Origin: Ferruginibacter sp.
GTDB taxonomy: Bacteria; Bacteroidota; Bacteroidia; Chitinophagales; Chitinophagaceae
Assembly: GCA_025963635.1 (NCBI GenBank)
Contig: JAOQAK010000031.1
Span: 56,431 to 120,430 of the forward strand
Length of the DNA stretch: 64,000 nucleotides
Direction: 5' to 3'
A program made the translations under genes and the position numbers. Within the stretch, counting starts at the first letter, position 1. Each line of letters opens with the position of its first letter. Below the pieces are notes generated by a model, which was not told where the DNA came from, ran no database searches, and saw only the letters and a list, made by a program, of their open reading frames with translations. Shown in pieces: positions 1-9,932 of this stretch.

Positions 1-119
1 TTTGCATGCCTTTCTTTTTTTACCGCGATTAGTTATTTAGGAAATTGGGATCAGTTTTTAGCATGCTCATTTAAAGCCGATGGATTGAGTTATATACCAA
101 TGAATCTCATGCCGTTTAA
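1..119. other. Left edge, no supported gene
   Basis: This stretch lies downstream of the O-antigen ligase gene. On the minus strand only very short reading frames can be read. An ATG at 5-7 (minus) could be the start of a following gene outside the window, but too little sequence is present to support one. Confidence 0.4.
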
Positions 120-1415
120 TTAATCGTTACTCAAATTCGTTTGGTTGCCTGTTGTCTTCATCGGACCTCTGTCTGTGTGCCTCTTTTTATTTGCCATTAA
201 AAACAGTGTAAAAAAGAAGCTATAAAAGAAGATGCCTTTATTTAGATCAAGGATATTCTCCGATGCCGATGTGATGGCAATAAGTACCATAAAAGAAGCA
301 AATGCAATATCCTTTTTCTTCCAGGCAATAAAACATCCATAGGCAAGTACGAACCCGTAAATTAAAAAACCTATCATACCTGTCTTAATCAGCAGACTTA
401 AGTATTCATTGTGTGCATTAAACTGGTTGAGGTAAGAAGAGTATAATTTTCTTTCAAAATATTTTTTCTTTAATAAAGTAATTTCTGTTCCACCTCCATA
501 ACCAATCACCGGTGATGCTGCTACCAGGCTCATTGCCGCCTTCCAGCGAACCATACGGGGTTCAGTCACTTCAATGTTTGTGGTATGGGATGACAGGTCT
601 TTCCCCAGTTCACTAAAATATCTTTCCCTGAATGTGCCAATATGCTGTACTGTAAATGAAAGCATAAGAAGCCATATTATTGCAGTGGCCGCGTATAAGA
701 TTTTTCTCTTTGCATTTACCAAAAAGAACGGGAAGACAAGCACCACCATAACTATCAAAGCAATGCCAACGGCCCTCGATGATAGCTGTAGCATACCCAT
801 GGTCAGCAACAGGATACAACAAATATATCCTGCTCTTCCACTGCCTGGCTTTTCTTTCAAACAAAGCAGCAGGAAAATACAGATTGAAAATGCAACATAC
901 ATGGAAAGATAGGTAGCGTGTAGTTCAATGGGAGCTGAGAAGTTTTGATTCAGAAAGGGTGTTTCAATCAGTGCGGAAACAGGTAAGTGAAAATATTGGA
1001 TTGTTTGCAGTGCATCAACATACAGGTAAGCAATGCTGGCAACACAGGTAAATCCAAATATTTTCAGTAATGGTTCTTTGTATCTTTTTATGTCAAGACC
1101 GTTGCAGGCAATGGTTATAGGAAACAAAATAAGTGCAAGTTGTATGGATGCATCGGTAAGCGCCTGATTTTTGTTTGTACTGTAAACAGTACTTAACAGC
1201 CCGGCAAGAAAAATGACTGCAACCACCAAAACTTCTTTACTCTGCATTCTTTTCACATATTCAATCCTAAGATGAATTAGCGTATGAATTACAAAGCTGA
1301 TAAAAATCAATTCGCTGTAAAATCGATCAAAGGGCAGCGCAACAAGAAAACATACCAGGTGGTAGTAGCTGATCTTGTTGGTTAAATTATCTTGAATAAA
1401 AAAAAGTTGTTTCAT
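120..1415 (-). CDS. O-antigen ligase/polymerase family membrane protein (WaaL-like)
   Basis: Many hydrophobic segments run through the protein, and a periplasmic-type loop near the C-terminus carries AHNEYLSLLIKTG, the His-Asn-x-Tyr pattern of the Wzy_C/O-antigen ligase family. An SSR motif and an RWKA motif typical of the family precede it. Such proteins join a lipid-linked polysaccharide to an acceptor at the outer face of the inner membrane. I chose the ATG at 1413-1415 (protein begins MKQLFFIQ, 431 aa) over an in-frame ATG 21 bases upstream, because it overlaps the restored stop of the upstream glycosyltransferase as TGATG, a translational-coupling arrangement. It is the last gene of the polysaccharide operon visible here. 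Whether it acts as ligase or polymerase cannot be settled from sequence, but a second polymerase-like protein upstream makes ligase more likely. Confidence 0.82.
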   Translation of the reverse strand: MKQLFFIQDNLTNKISYYHLVCFLVALPFDRFYSELIFISFVIHTLIHLRIEYVKRMQSKEVLVVAVIFLAGLLSTVYSTNKNQALTDASIQLALILFPITIACNGLDIKRYKEPLLKIFGFTCVASIAYLYVDALQTIQYFHLPVSALIETPFLNQNFSAPIELHATYLSMYVAFSICIFLLLCLKEKPGSGRAGYICCILLLTMGMLQLSSRAVGIALIVMVVLVFPFFLVNAKRKILYAATAIIWLLMLSFTVQHIGTFRERYFSELGKDLSSHTTNIEVTEPRMVRWKAAMSLVAASPVIGYGGGTEITLLKKKYFERKLYSSYLNQFNAHNEYLSLLIKTGMIGFLIYGFVLAYGCFIAWKKKDIAFASFMVLIAITSASENILDLNKGIFFYSFFFTLFLMANKKRHTDRGPMKTTGNQTNLSND

Positions 1416-2520
1416 CACTTGGCTTGCAGGTAACAATTGGTGATAAAGGTTTCATATTGTTCAATAATATCCTCCCAGCAATAATGGCCGGTTATCTTTT
1501 CCATATTGTTACAGATCATCCGCGATTCATTTTCTTCGCGGGGCAGGTTTTCAATATAATATTGTATGTCATCGGCATTAGTGAAATAGTAGGCATCGTT
1601 CTGCAGTACAGCCCTGTTGAAGATATTGTCGTGTGCCACAACCAGGCCTTGTTGGCCATTGCCTCCAGCAAAGATGGGTTGGTACCGCCAACACTGTGCC
1701 CGTGAAAATAAATCCATGAATTGGAGATCAACTCATGCGTTTGCATCGGATCAAATAATGCACCTAAAAATTTTATTCGGGGATCATCGCTGAATTTATT
1801 TGCGATGTATTTACCAAAGTGGTTGTTGACATTTCCCACCACTACAAAATGCTTATGGGTATTGCTTTGATGGAAGCCATCCAAAATTGTTTCAATATTA
1901 TTCTCCGGTTCCATCCTTGCCATAAGCATGCAGTAATCCTGTTTTGACAAACCATTTTTGGTGAGCAATGTTGCTGAGTCATTGTTGATCACGGCTGCTC
2001 CGTAAGCGATGTATTCCGAATCGATATTGTATCGCCCTTTTAAATAGGATTGTATCACCTGTGAATCAGAGATATAAAAGTCACTGTGTTTCACTGCAAG
2101 CTTTTCTGCATACTTCAAAAACTTCCTAACGGATAAAGAATATTTTCGGCGTTTCCATTCCAGCCCATCCATATTGGAAATAATCACGGGTTTTTTAGGA
2201 TACAATCTTCCCCAGATTGAACTGCTGGTGTATCCCAGGAACAGCAATACGTCAAAAGTTTTGGTACGGGCATTCCGTACACAATTCAAATCGTAAATGA
2301 ATTGACCTGCTGTACCCATCAGGTGTTCGGTATCCATGCAATGAATAATTTCCACACCATTGTATTCATTTGCCTGGTAGGGGTGCTTATGCGAATTGTA
2401 AACGGTTACCGCATGTCCTTTGTTTACGAGGCCAACAGACAGATGTTCCGCCAATTGTTCAAACCCTCCGTACTGGTTGGGGATACCCCGGCTGCCAATG
2501 ATCGCGATTTTTAGTTCCAT
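1415..2520 (-). pseudogene. DUF1972-type glycosyltransferase interrupted by one frameshift
   Basis: The protein begins MELKIAIIGSRGIPNQYGGF, typical of the DUF1972/GT4 rhamnosyltransferase-like family, and reads cleanly to GGTNPSLLEAMANKA. There the frame collapses into unrelated residues. The adjacent minus-strand frame continues exactly where it should (LVVAHDNIFNRAVLQNDAYYF and on to a stop at 1415-1417). One extra base near 1645-1648, within the run read as GCC-TGG on the minus strand, would restore a full-length protein of about 368 aa. The start at 2518-2520 overlaps the end of the upstream GT4 gene by 10 bases, and the restored stop overlaps the ligase start, so the operon geometry favours an originally intact gene. 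A recent mutation, phase variation or a sequencing error are all possible. Confidence 0.85.
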
Positions 2521-3656
2521 TGCTGATAATTTTGATACAATAACATGTAAAAGCCAGCAGCGCTGTTTTCCCAGGAATACTTTTCCAGCACGGTTGCTGC
2601 AGTTTTCTCTAACTCGCAAGATGTTTGTTCAGTTTCGATCATTGCCTTTAATTTGTTTCTAAAATCGTCGGTATGTGCGGGGTCGAAAGTAAAAGGTTTA
2701 AAAAAAGTATATGCTTCCATGGCCGTGGTATTGGAGCACAATACCGGCACTTTGCAAACAGCCGCTTCCAAAGGAGGAATGCCAAAACCTTCTGCTTTTG
2801 AAGGGTAAACGAAAAGCCGGCAGGCGCCGTAAAATGCATGTAAATCATCCTGGCTGACCTGTTCAATCCAATGGAAAAATTGTCGTTGCTCTGTTGTAAG
2901 CGAAGTGATATTTTCTTGAAATGCGGGAACCTGCAATGATTTTTTGCCAATGAATACCAAAGAGATACCCTGTTTGTAAAGTTCAAGTTCAAGAAACATG
3001 TTCAATAATAAAAGGTGATTTTTTCTTGGTTCGATCCGGCTTACATATAAAATGAAATTGCGAATGCCATATTTTTCCCTGATCAGTCCGCGGGCATTGC
3101 CAGTAGACAGGTTTTTACTAAAGCCGCTGTTAACGCCATTTTGTACAATATGGATTTGTTCAAAAGGCGTACGAAAGCACCTGCTGATCCTTTCACGTGA
3201 GTAGGCCGATACGGTTGTTTTGATGGCGGCGTTCCGGAAACTCCTACCAAACAGAAAGTCCCTTGTCAGCCTGTATCGCCACCCAAACGAACACCTAAAA
3301 TCATTGAACAGTACATCATGCATGGTTACGATATAGCGACAATGTTTTACTCCCGTCGGGGCTAAATATTGAAAATGCGCATAATCGAAATCGTTGCTTT
3401 TAAGGATCGCTGGTATATCAAAAATGAAACGGAGTATGGCGGGCCTTCTTTTTTTGTAAACCAGGATATTGCCCGGCGCTATGCCAGGTATAGCCATCCT
3501 TAAATTTTCCGGGTTTGCTGTTCCAAAATAAATATCCGTTTCATCCTGTTGAAGCAATGCTGTATAAAGCCCACGCACAAACGTTTGTGCACCCTGGAAT
3601 TCACCGTCAAAGCAATGTGCATCCACAAATAGCTTTATTTTTTTTCCTGTGATCAT
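2511..3656 (-). CDS. Glycosyltransferase family 4
   Basis: This GT-B fold glycosyltransferase of 381 aa would add a sugar from a nucleotide-sugar donor to the growing polysaccharide lipid intermediate at the cytoplasmic face. The N-terminal half has the acceptor-side pattern (FQGAQTFVRGLY). The C-terminal half begins with the conserved YVSRIEPRKNH and ends with the donor-binding EGFGIPPLEA motif (glutamates of the EX7E type), then VPVLCSN. The start codon overlaps the stop of the acyltransferase gene by 4 bases (ATGA), and the 3' end overlaps the DUF1972-type gene by 10 bases, so the genes are surely co-transcribed. Donor sugar and linkage cannot be predicted. Confidence 0.88.
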   Translation of the reverse strand: MITGKKIKLFVDAHCFDGEFQGAQTFVRGLYTALLQQDETDIYFGTANPENLRMAIPGIAPGNILVYKKRRPAILRFIFDIPAILKSNDFDYAHFQYLAPTGVKHCRYIVTMHDVLFNDFRCSFGWRYRLTRDFLFGRSFRNAAIKTTVSAYSRERISRCFRTPFEQIHIVQNGVNSGFSKNLSTGNARGLIREKYGIRNFILYVSRIEPRKNHLLLLNMFLELELYKQGISLVFIGKKSLQVPAFQENITSLTTEQRQFFHWIEQVSQDDLHAFYGACRLFVYPSKAEGFGIPPLEAAVCKVPVLCSNTTAMEAYTFFKPFTFDPAHTDDFRNKLKAMIETEQTSCELEKTAATVLEKYSWENSAAGFYMLLYQNYQQWN

Positions 3657-4375
3657 GAAACAGCTTTTGATATTGCTGACAAATCATTTCTATACCGGAT
3701 TAATTTTGCAGGCACGCCACCATATATTCCATTGGCCTGGTAAATACCTGCATTAACAACTGCGCCCGCGGCAATCACGCATCCATCCTGTATTACCGCT
3801 CCATCCAGTATGGTAACTTTAGCACCAATCCAGCAATTTTTACCTACTATGATTCCTTTGTGATTTACACCCTGCAATCTTATCAGAATATCCGGCCGGT
3901 CGATGCCGTGATTTTCCGAATGGAAGCTTACATAATTTCCGATGATCGTGTCATCTTTAATAAGTATGCCGCCTGCACATCCATAGAAGCAATCTTTACC
4001 AAGGCCCACATTGTTCCCTGTAGTCAATCCCTTACCTAAATATTGCAGGTTGCCCGTGGCTTCTATTTTGGTGTTCCTGCCAACTGAAACATTATTCCCC
4101 AGCCTGATGCCGTCTTTGGATAAAGCATCTATATAAACATCTCTTTCAATTGTAACCGAATGGCCTAGCCGCAGTTTGGATTTGGCCCGGATAACCGCCT
4201 TGGCTGAAAGAAAAAAAGCTCCTTCATTTTTTATTCCGCTGAGCCAACCCCTCAACAGCATCATTCCCTTGTTCAATGCCAGCCAAAAAAGATAGCCTGA
4301 TGGGATATTATTGTCCATGCAGTAATGATGACCCTTTCTTTTAGAGATCCACTGGTTTAATTTTCGTCTCAGCAT
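3653..4375 (-). CDS. Hexapeptide-repeat acyltransferase (WcaF/LbetaH-like)
   Basis: The protein (240 aa) has the left-handed beta-helix pattern of repeated [LIV]-G-x4 hexads from about residue 70 onward, with a loop containing FHSENHGID that supplies the probable catalytic His. The C-terminal run IIVGKNCWIGAKVTILDG followed by GGVPAKLI is the family hallmark. It would O-acetylate a sugar of the surface polysaccharide using acetyl-CoA. It lies 15 bases after the GT2 gene and overlaps the GT4 gene by 4 bases. The N-terminal segment of about 60 residues, containing a hydrophobic stretch around LFWLALNKGMMLLRG, may associate with the membrane. Confidence 0.85.
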   Translation of the reverse strand: MLRRKLNQWISKRKGHHYCMDNNIPSGYLFWLALNKGMMLLRGWLSGIKNEGAFFLSAKAVIRAKSKLRLGHSVTIERDVYIDALSKDGIRLGNNVSVGRNTKIEATGNLQYLGKGLTTGNNVGLGKDCFYGCAGGILIKDDTIIGNYVSFHSENHGIDRPDILIRLQGVNHKGIIVGKNCWIGAKVTILDGAVIQDGCVIAAGAVVNAGIYQANGIYGGVPAKLIRYRNDLSAISKAVS

Positions 4376-4390
4376 TTTTTTAATTTCTAT

Positions 4391-5362
4391 CTATCGTCGC
4401 CATGAGTACAGTTTCTGAATAAAATTTACGGGCATGTACGATAGCATTAGCAATCCCCAGCTCGTAATGTTCCAGGGGTGAATCAATAGCGTTTTTTTTA
4501 AGCTATTTCTTGCCTTGCCCGGTTGATAATTGTTCCACAGATATTTTTTACCGAGCAATGAATAATATGCGCCTTCCTTTATTTTGCGATTGGCCTGTTC
4601 GTTCAAAATAGTTTTAAGTTCCCGGCCCTCTTCTTCACTGATATCACCCTTTTCGATTGACTTGTTTTTAATTTCGATGAATCTTTTATGGTGCCATTTT
4701 TCATCAATGGAGATCGATGCCGGGTTCAGTCTCACTTTTAATAATACTTTGGCAATATTGCATGCCATACCTTTTTCCAGGATCTTTCTCCAAAGCAAAT
4801 GGTCTTCAAAGGCATGAGCATGCACGTTGTATCCACCGGCATTAACAATTGCGTCTTTTCTATACATTACACCCGAATGAATAAAGGGGCATTTGGAGCG
4901 AACCATCAGTTGGATATCTTTATTGCTATGCCACGGAGGATTGTAAGTAAAAACATAATTGTCTTCCATGTCTATAAAGTCGGCATCCGAACCGATGATG
5001 ATATATTCCGGGTGTGCAATCATAAAATCATACTGAATTTTTAGTCGCCCTGGTAAACAAATATCGTCCGCATCAAACCTTGCGATCAACGGTGCGGATG
5101 CGACGGACAATCCTCTATTGAGTGCAGCTGCAACGCCCCGGTTAGATTGCTCAAAGAACCTTATCCTTGGATCAGAAAATGAGCGGACTACTTTTTCAGT
5201 ATCATCTGTAGAGCCATCATTGATTACCAGCAATTCAAAGCTGGTGAAGCTTTGTTCAAGTACAGACAATATGGCTTCCTTTATATAACTCGCTGCGTTA
5301 TAAGCAGGCATTAATACTGATATGCAGGGATTGTCAATTACCATCCGCTGCTGTTTTTTCAA
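4391..5362 (-). CDS. Glycosyltransferase family 2
   Basis: This is a GT-A fold enzyme with a clear N-terminal signature: ISVLMPAYNAASYI, then LLVINDGSTDDT, then the metal-binding RFDADD (DxD-type) near residue 95. The later part contains the acceptor region AFEDHLLWRKIL, matching the usual ED...W motif of bacterial GT2 enzymes. It would transfer a sugar in the assembly of the polysaccharide repeat unit. Two starts are possible. The one given overlaps the upstream polymerase gene by 29 bases. The ATG ending at 5344 (protein MVIDNPCISVLM) overlaps by 11 bases, which matches the other overlaps in this operon and may be the true start. Confidence 0.9.
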   Translation of the reverse strand: MKKQQRMVIDNPCISVLMPAYNAASYIKEAILSVLEQSFTSFELLVINDGSTDDTEKVVRSFSDPRIRFFEQSNRGVAAALNRGLSVASAPLIARFDADDICLPGRLKIQYDFMIAHPEYIIIGSDADFIDMEDNYVFTYNPPWHSNKDIQLMVRSKCPFIHSGVMYRKDAIVNAGGYNVHAHAFEDHLLWRKILEKGMACNIAKVLLKVRLNPASISIDEKWHHKRFIEIKNKSIEKGDISEEEGRELKTILNEQANRKIKEGAYYSLLGKKYLWNNYQPGKARNSLKKTLLIHPWNITSWGLLMLSYMPVNFIQKLYSWRR

Positions 5363-7052
5363 TAGACGATTCTCTTATATCAAGAAATAATAAAAGCTCG
5401 AATAATATTACTACTGACAATTGCTCGAACCAGTAGTCGACAAAGAAAATCCCTGCACACAATAGCAATACCGGTATTCCATAAGTAAGTATTTGGGCGT
5501 ACTTCGCAAAAAAGCCAAAATAGAAAATGACCAATGCCATGATGCCTGCCAGGCCATATTCGCTTAAAAGCTGATCATACACAGAGTTGGGGCTATTGGT
5601 TAAAGAATGAAGTTTGTCTTGCCGGGTGAAATAAGATAGGTATAGATCGAAATGGTTCGATTCAAAAGCGGGGTTGATATAAGCAAACTTTGATGGATAC
5701 CCACCGGCTATCTTCATAGCTGTTGTACGAAACGCGAGTTTGGAAGAAAAGTTGCCCATGCCTGCTCCACTAATTATTTTTCCCGGCTGCTGTTGAAAGA
5801 GGTGGAATGTTTGTTGCAGCGCCAAAAGTTTACCGGGCAAATTAGCCGGTACTTTTGAACTGTTCGTAAGGGGTAATACAGTTGCCTGCCAAGCGCTGAA
5901 GTTTATCAATTGTTTTTCTAAAACCGTGGTTTCATTTTTATATTGATAAGATGGGGAATGAATTGGTGGAGGAGGAACTATTATTTTGTCTGTTTGGGCC
6001 AGCAGTGTATCCACTTTTGTGATCACCGGCATACTTTTCAAACGCCTGGTATTCATTAAATTATCGATACTGTCAACATAGTTCCTGGCAATGATTTGCC
6101 TTCTTTCTTCTTCAGTCACCAGGGCGCCTTCTTTTTCATTGGATCCGGCTTTTACCACAGTTATAGCAGGAGTTTTAGACGGAAGCCTGGCAACAAATTT
6201 TTTATAAGCCTCTTCCAGGTACCGGTTATTTTGTGGTGAAACTTTTGCCAAAAAAATTATTCCCAGCATTAGGCAGGTAATGATGATGCTCTTTTGATCT
6301 TTATTGCTGGCGAATACAAAAAGTCCAATGAAAATGCAGCAGAGTAAAATATTGGTGATATTACTTGCAGCTAATAATAAAACAGACATGCAAAGAATTG
6401 TCATCGCTGCATTTTTTTTGGATAGGAAATACAGTACACCAAATGCATTGATCACTGCATTGGTGGTGGAAGTATCCATTGTGATTCCTTTGATATAATC
6501 GCCTGTGCCCATAAAATATTTCTGAAAATTTCCCTGGTAACGGAAAGGGTTAATCGTACCCGTTTCAATTACGATCCCCGCGTAAATAGCATAAGAAGCC
6601 AAAATGTTGAGTATAAAAAATGCGACAATTGTATGATGAATTATAACAGCATCGTTTATTTCCACTGCAAGTTTTAACTGGTGTATAGCCAATATACACG
6701 CCGTCCAAAAAGCAATTCCTGTTATTAAGGCTATCCCATAATTTAGGTTGTAAAAATTGCTGCTTATGATCCAATTGAAAATGGCGATCAATAGTACGAT
6801 GATGTAAAAAAGGGGAAGTCTTGAGTTTTTTATCCGGAAGCCAAATTTAAAATCGGGCCTCATGAGGTAAATAAAAATTAGCGCCAATGCTTTTACAACC
6901 AGCTTCACGTCCAGGAATAGAAGAAGAAATACAAGCAATTTCCAATCAATTGTTTGGATAAAATTTTGTATGTAGGAATAGGCCTTTGACCGGGTCACTT
7001 CTTGTAATTTTTGGGTTAATTGCAGATGGAATATTCCGCTGAACTGGCACAA
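5334..7052 (-). CDS. Wzy-like polysaccharide polymerase, multi-spanning membrane protein
   Basis: The protein (572 aa) has about ten hydrophobic segments and one long hydrophilic loop (roughly residues 265-480) before the last spans. Inside the loop, IISGAGMGNFSSKLAFR and, further on, SLTNSPNSVYDQLLSEYGLAGI resemble the G.G...N.. and N..Y...L.E.G..G patterns of O-antigen polymerases. Its position between a flippase and glycosyltransferases fits a polymerase joining repeat units in the periplasm. The large loop, rich in Lys and Pro (VPPPPIHSP), is unusual and may be specific to this lineage. Sequence divergence is normal for Wzy proteins, so the assignment rests on topology and context. Confidence 0.68.
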   Translation of the reverse strand: MCQFSGIFHLQLTQKLQEVTRSKAYSYIQNFIQTIDWKLLVFLLLFLDVKLVVKALALIFIYLMRPDFKFGFRIKNSRLPLFYIIVLLIAIFNWIISSNFYNLNYGIALITGIAFWTACILAIHQLKLAVEINDAVIIHHTIVAFFILNILASYAIYAGIVIETGTINPFRYQGNFQKYFMGTGDYIKGITMDTSTTNAVINAFGVLYFLSKKNAAMTILCMSVLLLAASNITNILLCCIFIGLFVFASNKDQKSIIITCLMLGIIFLAKVSPQNNRYLEEAYKKFVARLPSKTPAITVVKAGSNEKEGALVTEEERRQIIARNYVDSIDNLMNTRRLKSMPVITKVDTLLAQTDKIIVPPPPIHSPSYQYKNETTVLEKQLINFSAWQATVLPLTNSSKVPANLPGKLLALQQTFHLFQQQPGKIISGAGMGNFSSKLAFRTTAMKIAGGYPSKFAYINPAFESNHFDLYLSYFTRQDKLHSLTNSPNSVYDQLLSEYGLAGIMALVIFYFGFFAKYAQILTYGIPVLLLCAGIFFVDYWFEQLSVVILFELLLFLDIRESSIEKTAADGN

Positions 7053-7088
7053 AATTGTAATCGCAAAAGCTTTCAGGCTGGTTGCCTG

Positions 7089-8519
7089 TTAAATATCAGC
7101 CGCCCTTTTAAATGCCGGCAGGTAATGTTGGCCCGGACGTTGGATGAGGAATAGCAAAATGCAAAACATTGAAAGTGAGGCAGTCAAAACTAACCACCAT
7201 TGCTGAACCAGCACACTGGCCATTAACACGCTGGGCAGGGCGCAGCCGGGAATAATGAGACAGGCTTGCCAATTTACAGGGATGCTTTGAAGGGAGGTTT
7301 TCCGTATGTATAAAACGGACTGAATAATCATTGCAAGTAAATACCCGGTTGCGGCGCCTTCGCCTTTAAAATGGGGGATGAGTATAATATCCGCCAAAAT
7401 ATTGGCCAAAACAGTCAACAGGATTACACGGAAGATCATAGATAAGGCACCTTTGGCGAAATTGACCGTCCACAAAAAATTATTTAAATAGAGCAATGGC
7501 ATCGTTGCAGCTAAAATGGAAATCGTATAACGGTTTACGTAACCGTACCTGCCGACTGTTATCCAGTCAATCAGCGGTACCCAGCAAATACATAAAATCA
7601 TTGCAGTAAGTGACGCAATGATCATTTCAATTCTTAGCAATACCCACAGATCATTTAGCTTGCCGATTTGTTGTTCGGGTAATTGGTTGTGAAATATTTT
7701 GGTAAAACGTGTAATGAGAATAGGTGCGATCACCAGCAAGGGGATTGACGCCATTTCAAAAGCTTTATATGCAAAACTATATTCAGCAAGGATAATATTG
7801 CCAGCGAGCAAACCCAGTAGTATCCAATCGAAGCGGGCAAGGGTGGATGTAAAAATAGCCACACCCGACTGGGGCAAAGATTCTTTTATGAGCTGTACAT
7901 AACCTGTTTTATTCCAGCGGATTTGTAGTGGAGACTTTAAAGTGCGATGTGCAATATAATAACAAAGAACGAGTTCAGCCAGGTCACCCGCCACAAACAC
8001 AATGATGATGATCGTTATATTGAGCTGGTGCAGCAAGGCAAAGATCAGCAGGGCCATACTCCTGGTAATATTAGAGCCCGTAGACATAAGAACCAGGGCA
8101 CGATACTTTTCAAGGCCTGTGGCAAGTTGCTTAAAAGGAGAAGAAAAGAAGATCATTAATTTACCGATCCCTAAAAGCAACAGTAACTGATATTGAATAA
8201 AAAAGCCATCAAAAATAAAGCCGGCCAACAGAAGGATTCCATAAAAAATGATACCAGCAATAATGGTGTGGGTTGCATAAAGTGAAAATGCCTGGACACC
8301 ATTATTTTCAGAAGCAATTCTTTTTACAACCACCTGGTCCATGCCCAATGACAATATGTTAAAAGAAGTAAGCAATACAGCCAGTGTCCAGTTAATTTCC
8401 CCGAAGGTACTTTTGCTGAGAAAGGCTGATAAAATATAAAAGATAAGCAGGCCGCAGCATTGGTTAATAATTACCTGGAATGAACTGGCAGAAATATCGT
8501 GGATAAACTTTTTTTTCAT
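7089..8519 (-). CDS. Wzx-type polysaccharide flippase (MATE/MVF superfamily)
   Basis: The protein has about 12-14 hydrophobic segments and no large soluble domain. Its N-terminus (KKKFIHDISASSFQVIINQ) and the segment FGEINWTLAVLLTSFNILSLGMDQVVVKRI match the polysaccharide_synt family of lipid-linked oligosaccharide flippases. It would move the repeat unit across the inner membrane for the downstream polymerase. I chose the ATG at 8517-8519 because the protein then starts MKKKFIHD directly before the first span. An in-frame ATG ending at 8576 would add 19 residues with no family character. It lies 36 bases before the polymerase gene and follows the barrel/anti-sigma gene by about 75 bases. Confidence 0.85.
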   Translation of the reverse strand: MKKKFIHDISASSFQVIINQCCGLLIFYILSAFLSKSTFGEINWTLAVLLTSFNILSLGMDQVVVKRIASENNGVQAFSLYATHTIIAGIIFYGILLLAGFIFDGFFIQYQLLLLLGIGKLMIFFSSPFKQLATGLEKYRALVLMSTGSNITRSMALLIFALLHQLNITIIIIVFVAGDLAELVLCYYIAHRTLKSPLQIRWNKTGYVQLIKESLPQSGVAIFTSTLARFDWILLGLLAGNIILAEYSFAYKAFEMASIPLLVIAPILITRFTKIFHNQLPEQQIGKLNDLWVLLRIEMIIASLTAMILCICWVPLIDWITVGRYGYVNRYTISILAATMPLLYLNNFLWTVNFAKGALSMIFRVILLTVLANILADIILIPHFKGEGAATGYLLAMIIQSVLYIRKTSLQSIPVNWQACLIIPGCALPSVLMASVLVQQWWLVLTASLSMFCILLFLIQRPGQHYLPAFKRAADI

Positions 8520-8594
8520 GCCAGCCAGATAACTCCTGCCTGCGGCGGGATAGGTGTGTTGATAAGCGTGAAACAAGGTAAATAACTCTTGTTA

Positions 8595-9932
8595 TTATTT
8601 TCTTTTTGCGAATGGTTGTATGCTTGCTGTTAATAGAATGCCCCCGCTGTTCAGTTTTATTTTTCCGAATCCTATGCCATGCAGTGGCAGTTTTATATAG
8701 GGTTCTGCTATGATTGAAAAATTGCGGTTCACCCGGTATTGGTATCCGCCGGAAATGTTCAAAACAGAAAAATAATGCTTGTTCTGATTATTTAATGTCC
8801 ATCCCTTATACATGGTTCGCCCCATTGCATCTTTGTATAAATAGTCATAAGTTTCACTCTTCATTATAAAGGATGAAAATCCTATACCTGCAAACCAACT
8901 ATGATTTCCCTTCTGCTTAAATTGATAGTTAACAGAAAGCGGGATCTCGTATACCTTGCAATCCGCATCTACTCTTTGGAGATCGGTAAAATAGGTCCAG
9001 TATCCTTTTGGCGGATGATAATCGGCTGGTTTTGCGGAGTATACTTTTTTTGAAACATACAATCCACTACTTACCGTAAACCTTTTTTTGAACGTATATC
9101 TCAGCCCGGCTCCATAAGTTAACCGGGTTTTACCGGGATCATCCAACTTTATAAAACTCAGATCCGGGCCACCAGATAATGTGACGGCGAAATTATTCGC
9201 AAAGCCTTTTTTAGTATTTTCTTTAGTTTTTACTTTATTGGGAGAAGGGTTTTCTTTTGGTAAAGGCGGTGTAGTTACCTGTGTGAGATCCCTTTTACCG
9301 ATGCTGTCAGCTAATGCCGGCAAAACTGCAACTGGTGCTTTGTCCTTTATCCTGTCACCTGGTGAAACGGCAACGGGCTGTGGTGCCGGTGTGGCAACCT
9401 GCCCATCGCTATCCGTTGTGATCACAGGGCTATTCGTTGCTGACTCTTTTTGGCCGGAATTATTCTTTGCATCGCCCGAAACCCGACTTGTAATTCTATC
9501 ATTTATTGCCGGATGCAATTTGGTGGTGTTAGCAATTTTAGAACGATTAAACGCTTCATCTTTCGTATTTAGAATGCCTTCTTGCCAGAGCCTGCCAGCC
9601 GGTTCGCCCGGGGCAGCATATTCCTTACGGGCCAAGGTAAGCGCAGTTGCATTTTGTGACGAAGGCTTCTTTAATTTACTTTCGTTATTGGCAATACGAG
9701 TAATTTCTTTTTTATTCCATGGATACAGAACGGCAAAAATTGCCCCGCCAGTGAGCAGAGAAACCAATAACCAATAAAATACCACCGGCCGCTTCCGGCC
9801 ATGCTTTTGGGGAAGGTGTTTATCCAGGAGTGCTTCCATCATTTGCCAGGCCTTATCATCATAAACAGGATGGTGACTATTGGAAGCCTCCCTTATTAAT
9901 TCATCCATATTATTCATTTCTTCATCCTGCAT
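8595..9932 (-). CDS. Anti-sigma-like single-span protein with C-terminal outer-membrane-type beta-barrel
   Basis: Three regions are visible in the 445 aa. Residues 1-47 are a charged cytoplasmic head with the DDKAWQMMEALLDKHLP motif seen in proteins encoded next to Bacteroidota ECF sigma factors. Residues about 48-68 form one hydrophobic span (VFYWLLVSLLTGGAIFAVLY). A Ser/Thr/Pro-rich periplasmic linker runs to about 240. The remainder alternates polar and hydrophobic residues like a small 8-strand porin/PorT-type barrel (GAGLRYTFKKRFTVSSGLYVS onward). The ATG overlaps the sigma factor stop by 11 bases. The obvious inference is that it controls the sigma factor and senses the cell envelope, but no catalytic motif is present and regulation is unproven. 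Confidence 0.65.
   Translation of the reverse strand: MQDEEMNNMDELIREASNSHHPVYDDKAWQMMEALLDKHLPQKHGRKRPVVFYWLLVSLLTGGAIFAVLYPWNKKEITRIANNESKLKKPSSQNATALTLARKEYAAPGEPAGRLWQEGILNTKDEAFNRSKIANTTKLHPAINDRITSRVSGDAKNNSGQKESATNSPVITTDSDGQVATPAPQPVAVSPGDRIKDKAPVAVLPALADSIGKRDLTQVTTPPLPKENPSPNKVKTKENTKKGFANNFAVTLSGGPDLSFIKLDDPGKTRLTYGAGLRYTFKKRFTVSSGLYVSKKVYSAKPADYHPPKGYWTYFTDLQRVDADCKVYEIPLSVNYQFKQKGNHSWFAGIGFSSFIMKSETYDYLYKDAMGRTMYKGWTLNNQNKHYFSVLNISGGYQYRVNRNFSIIAEPYIKLPLHGIGFGKIKLNSGGILLTASIQPFAKRK

Noticed and set aside
9181..9777. 198-codon frame antisense to the beta-barrel/anti-sigma gene
   Set aside because: It is the shadow of a low-complexity linker in a well-supported gene and has no family character.
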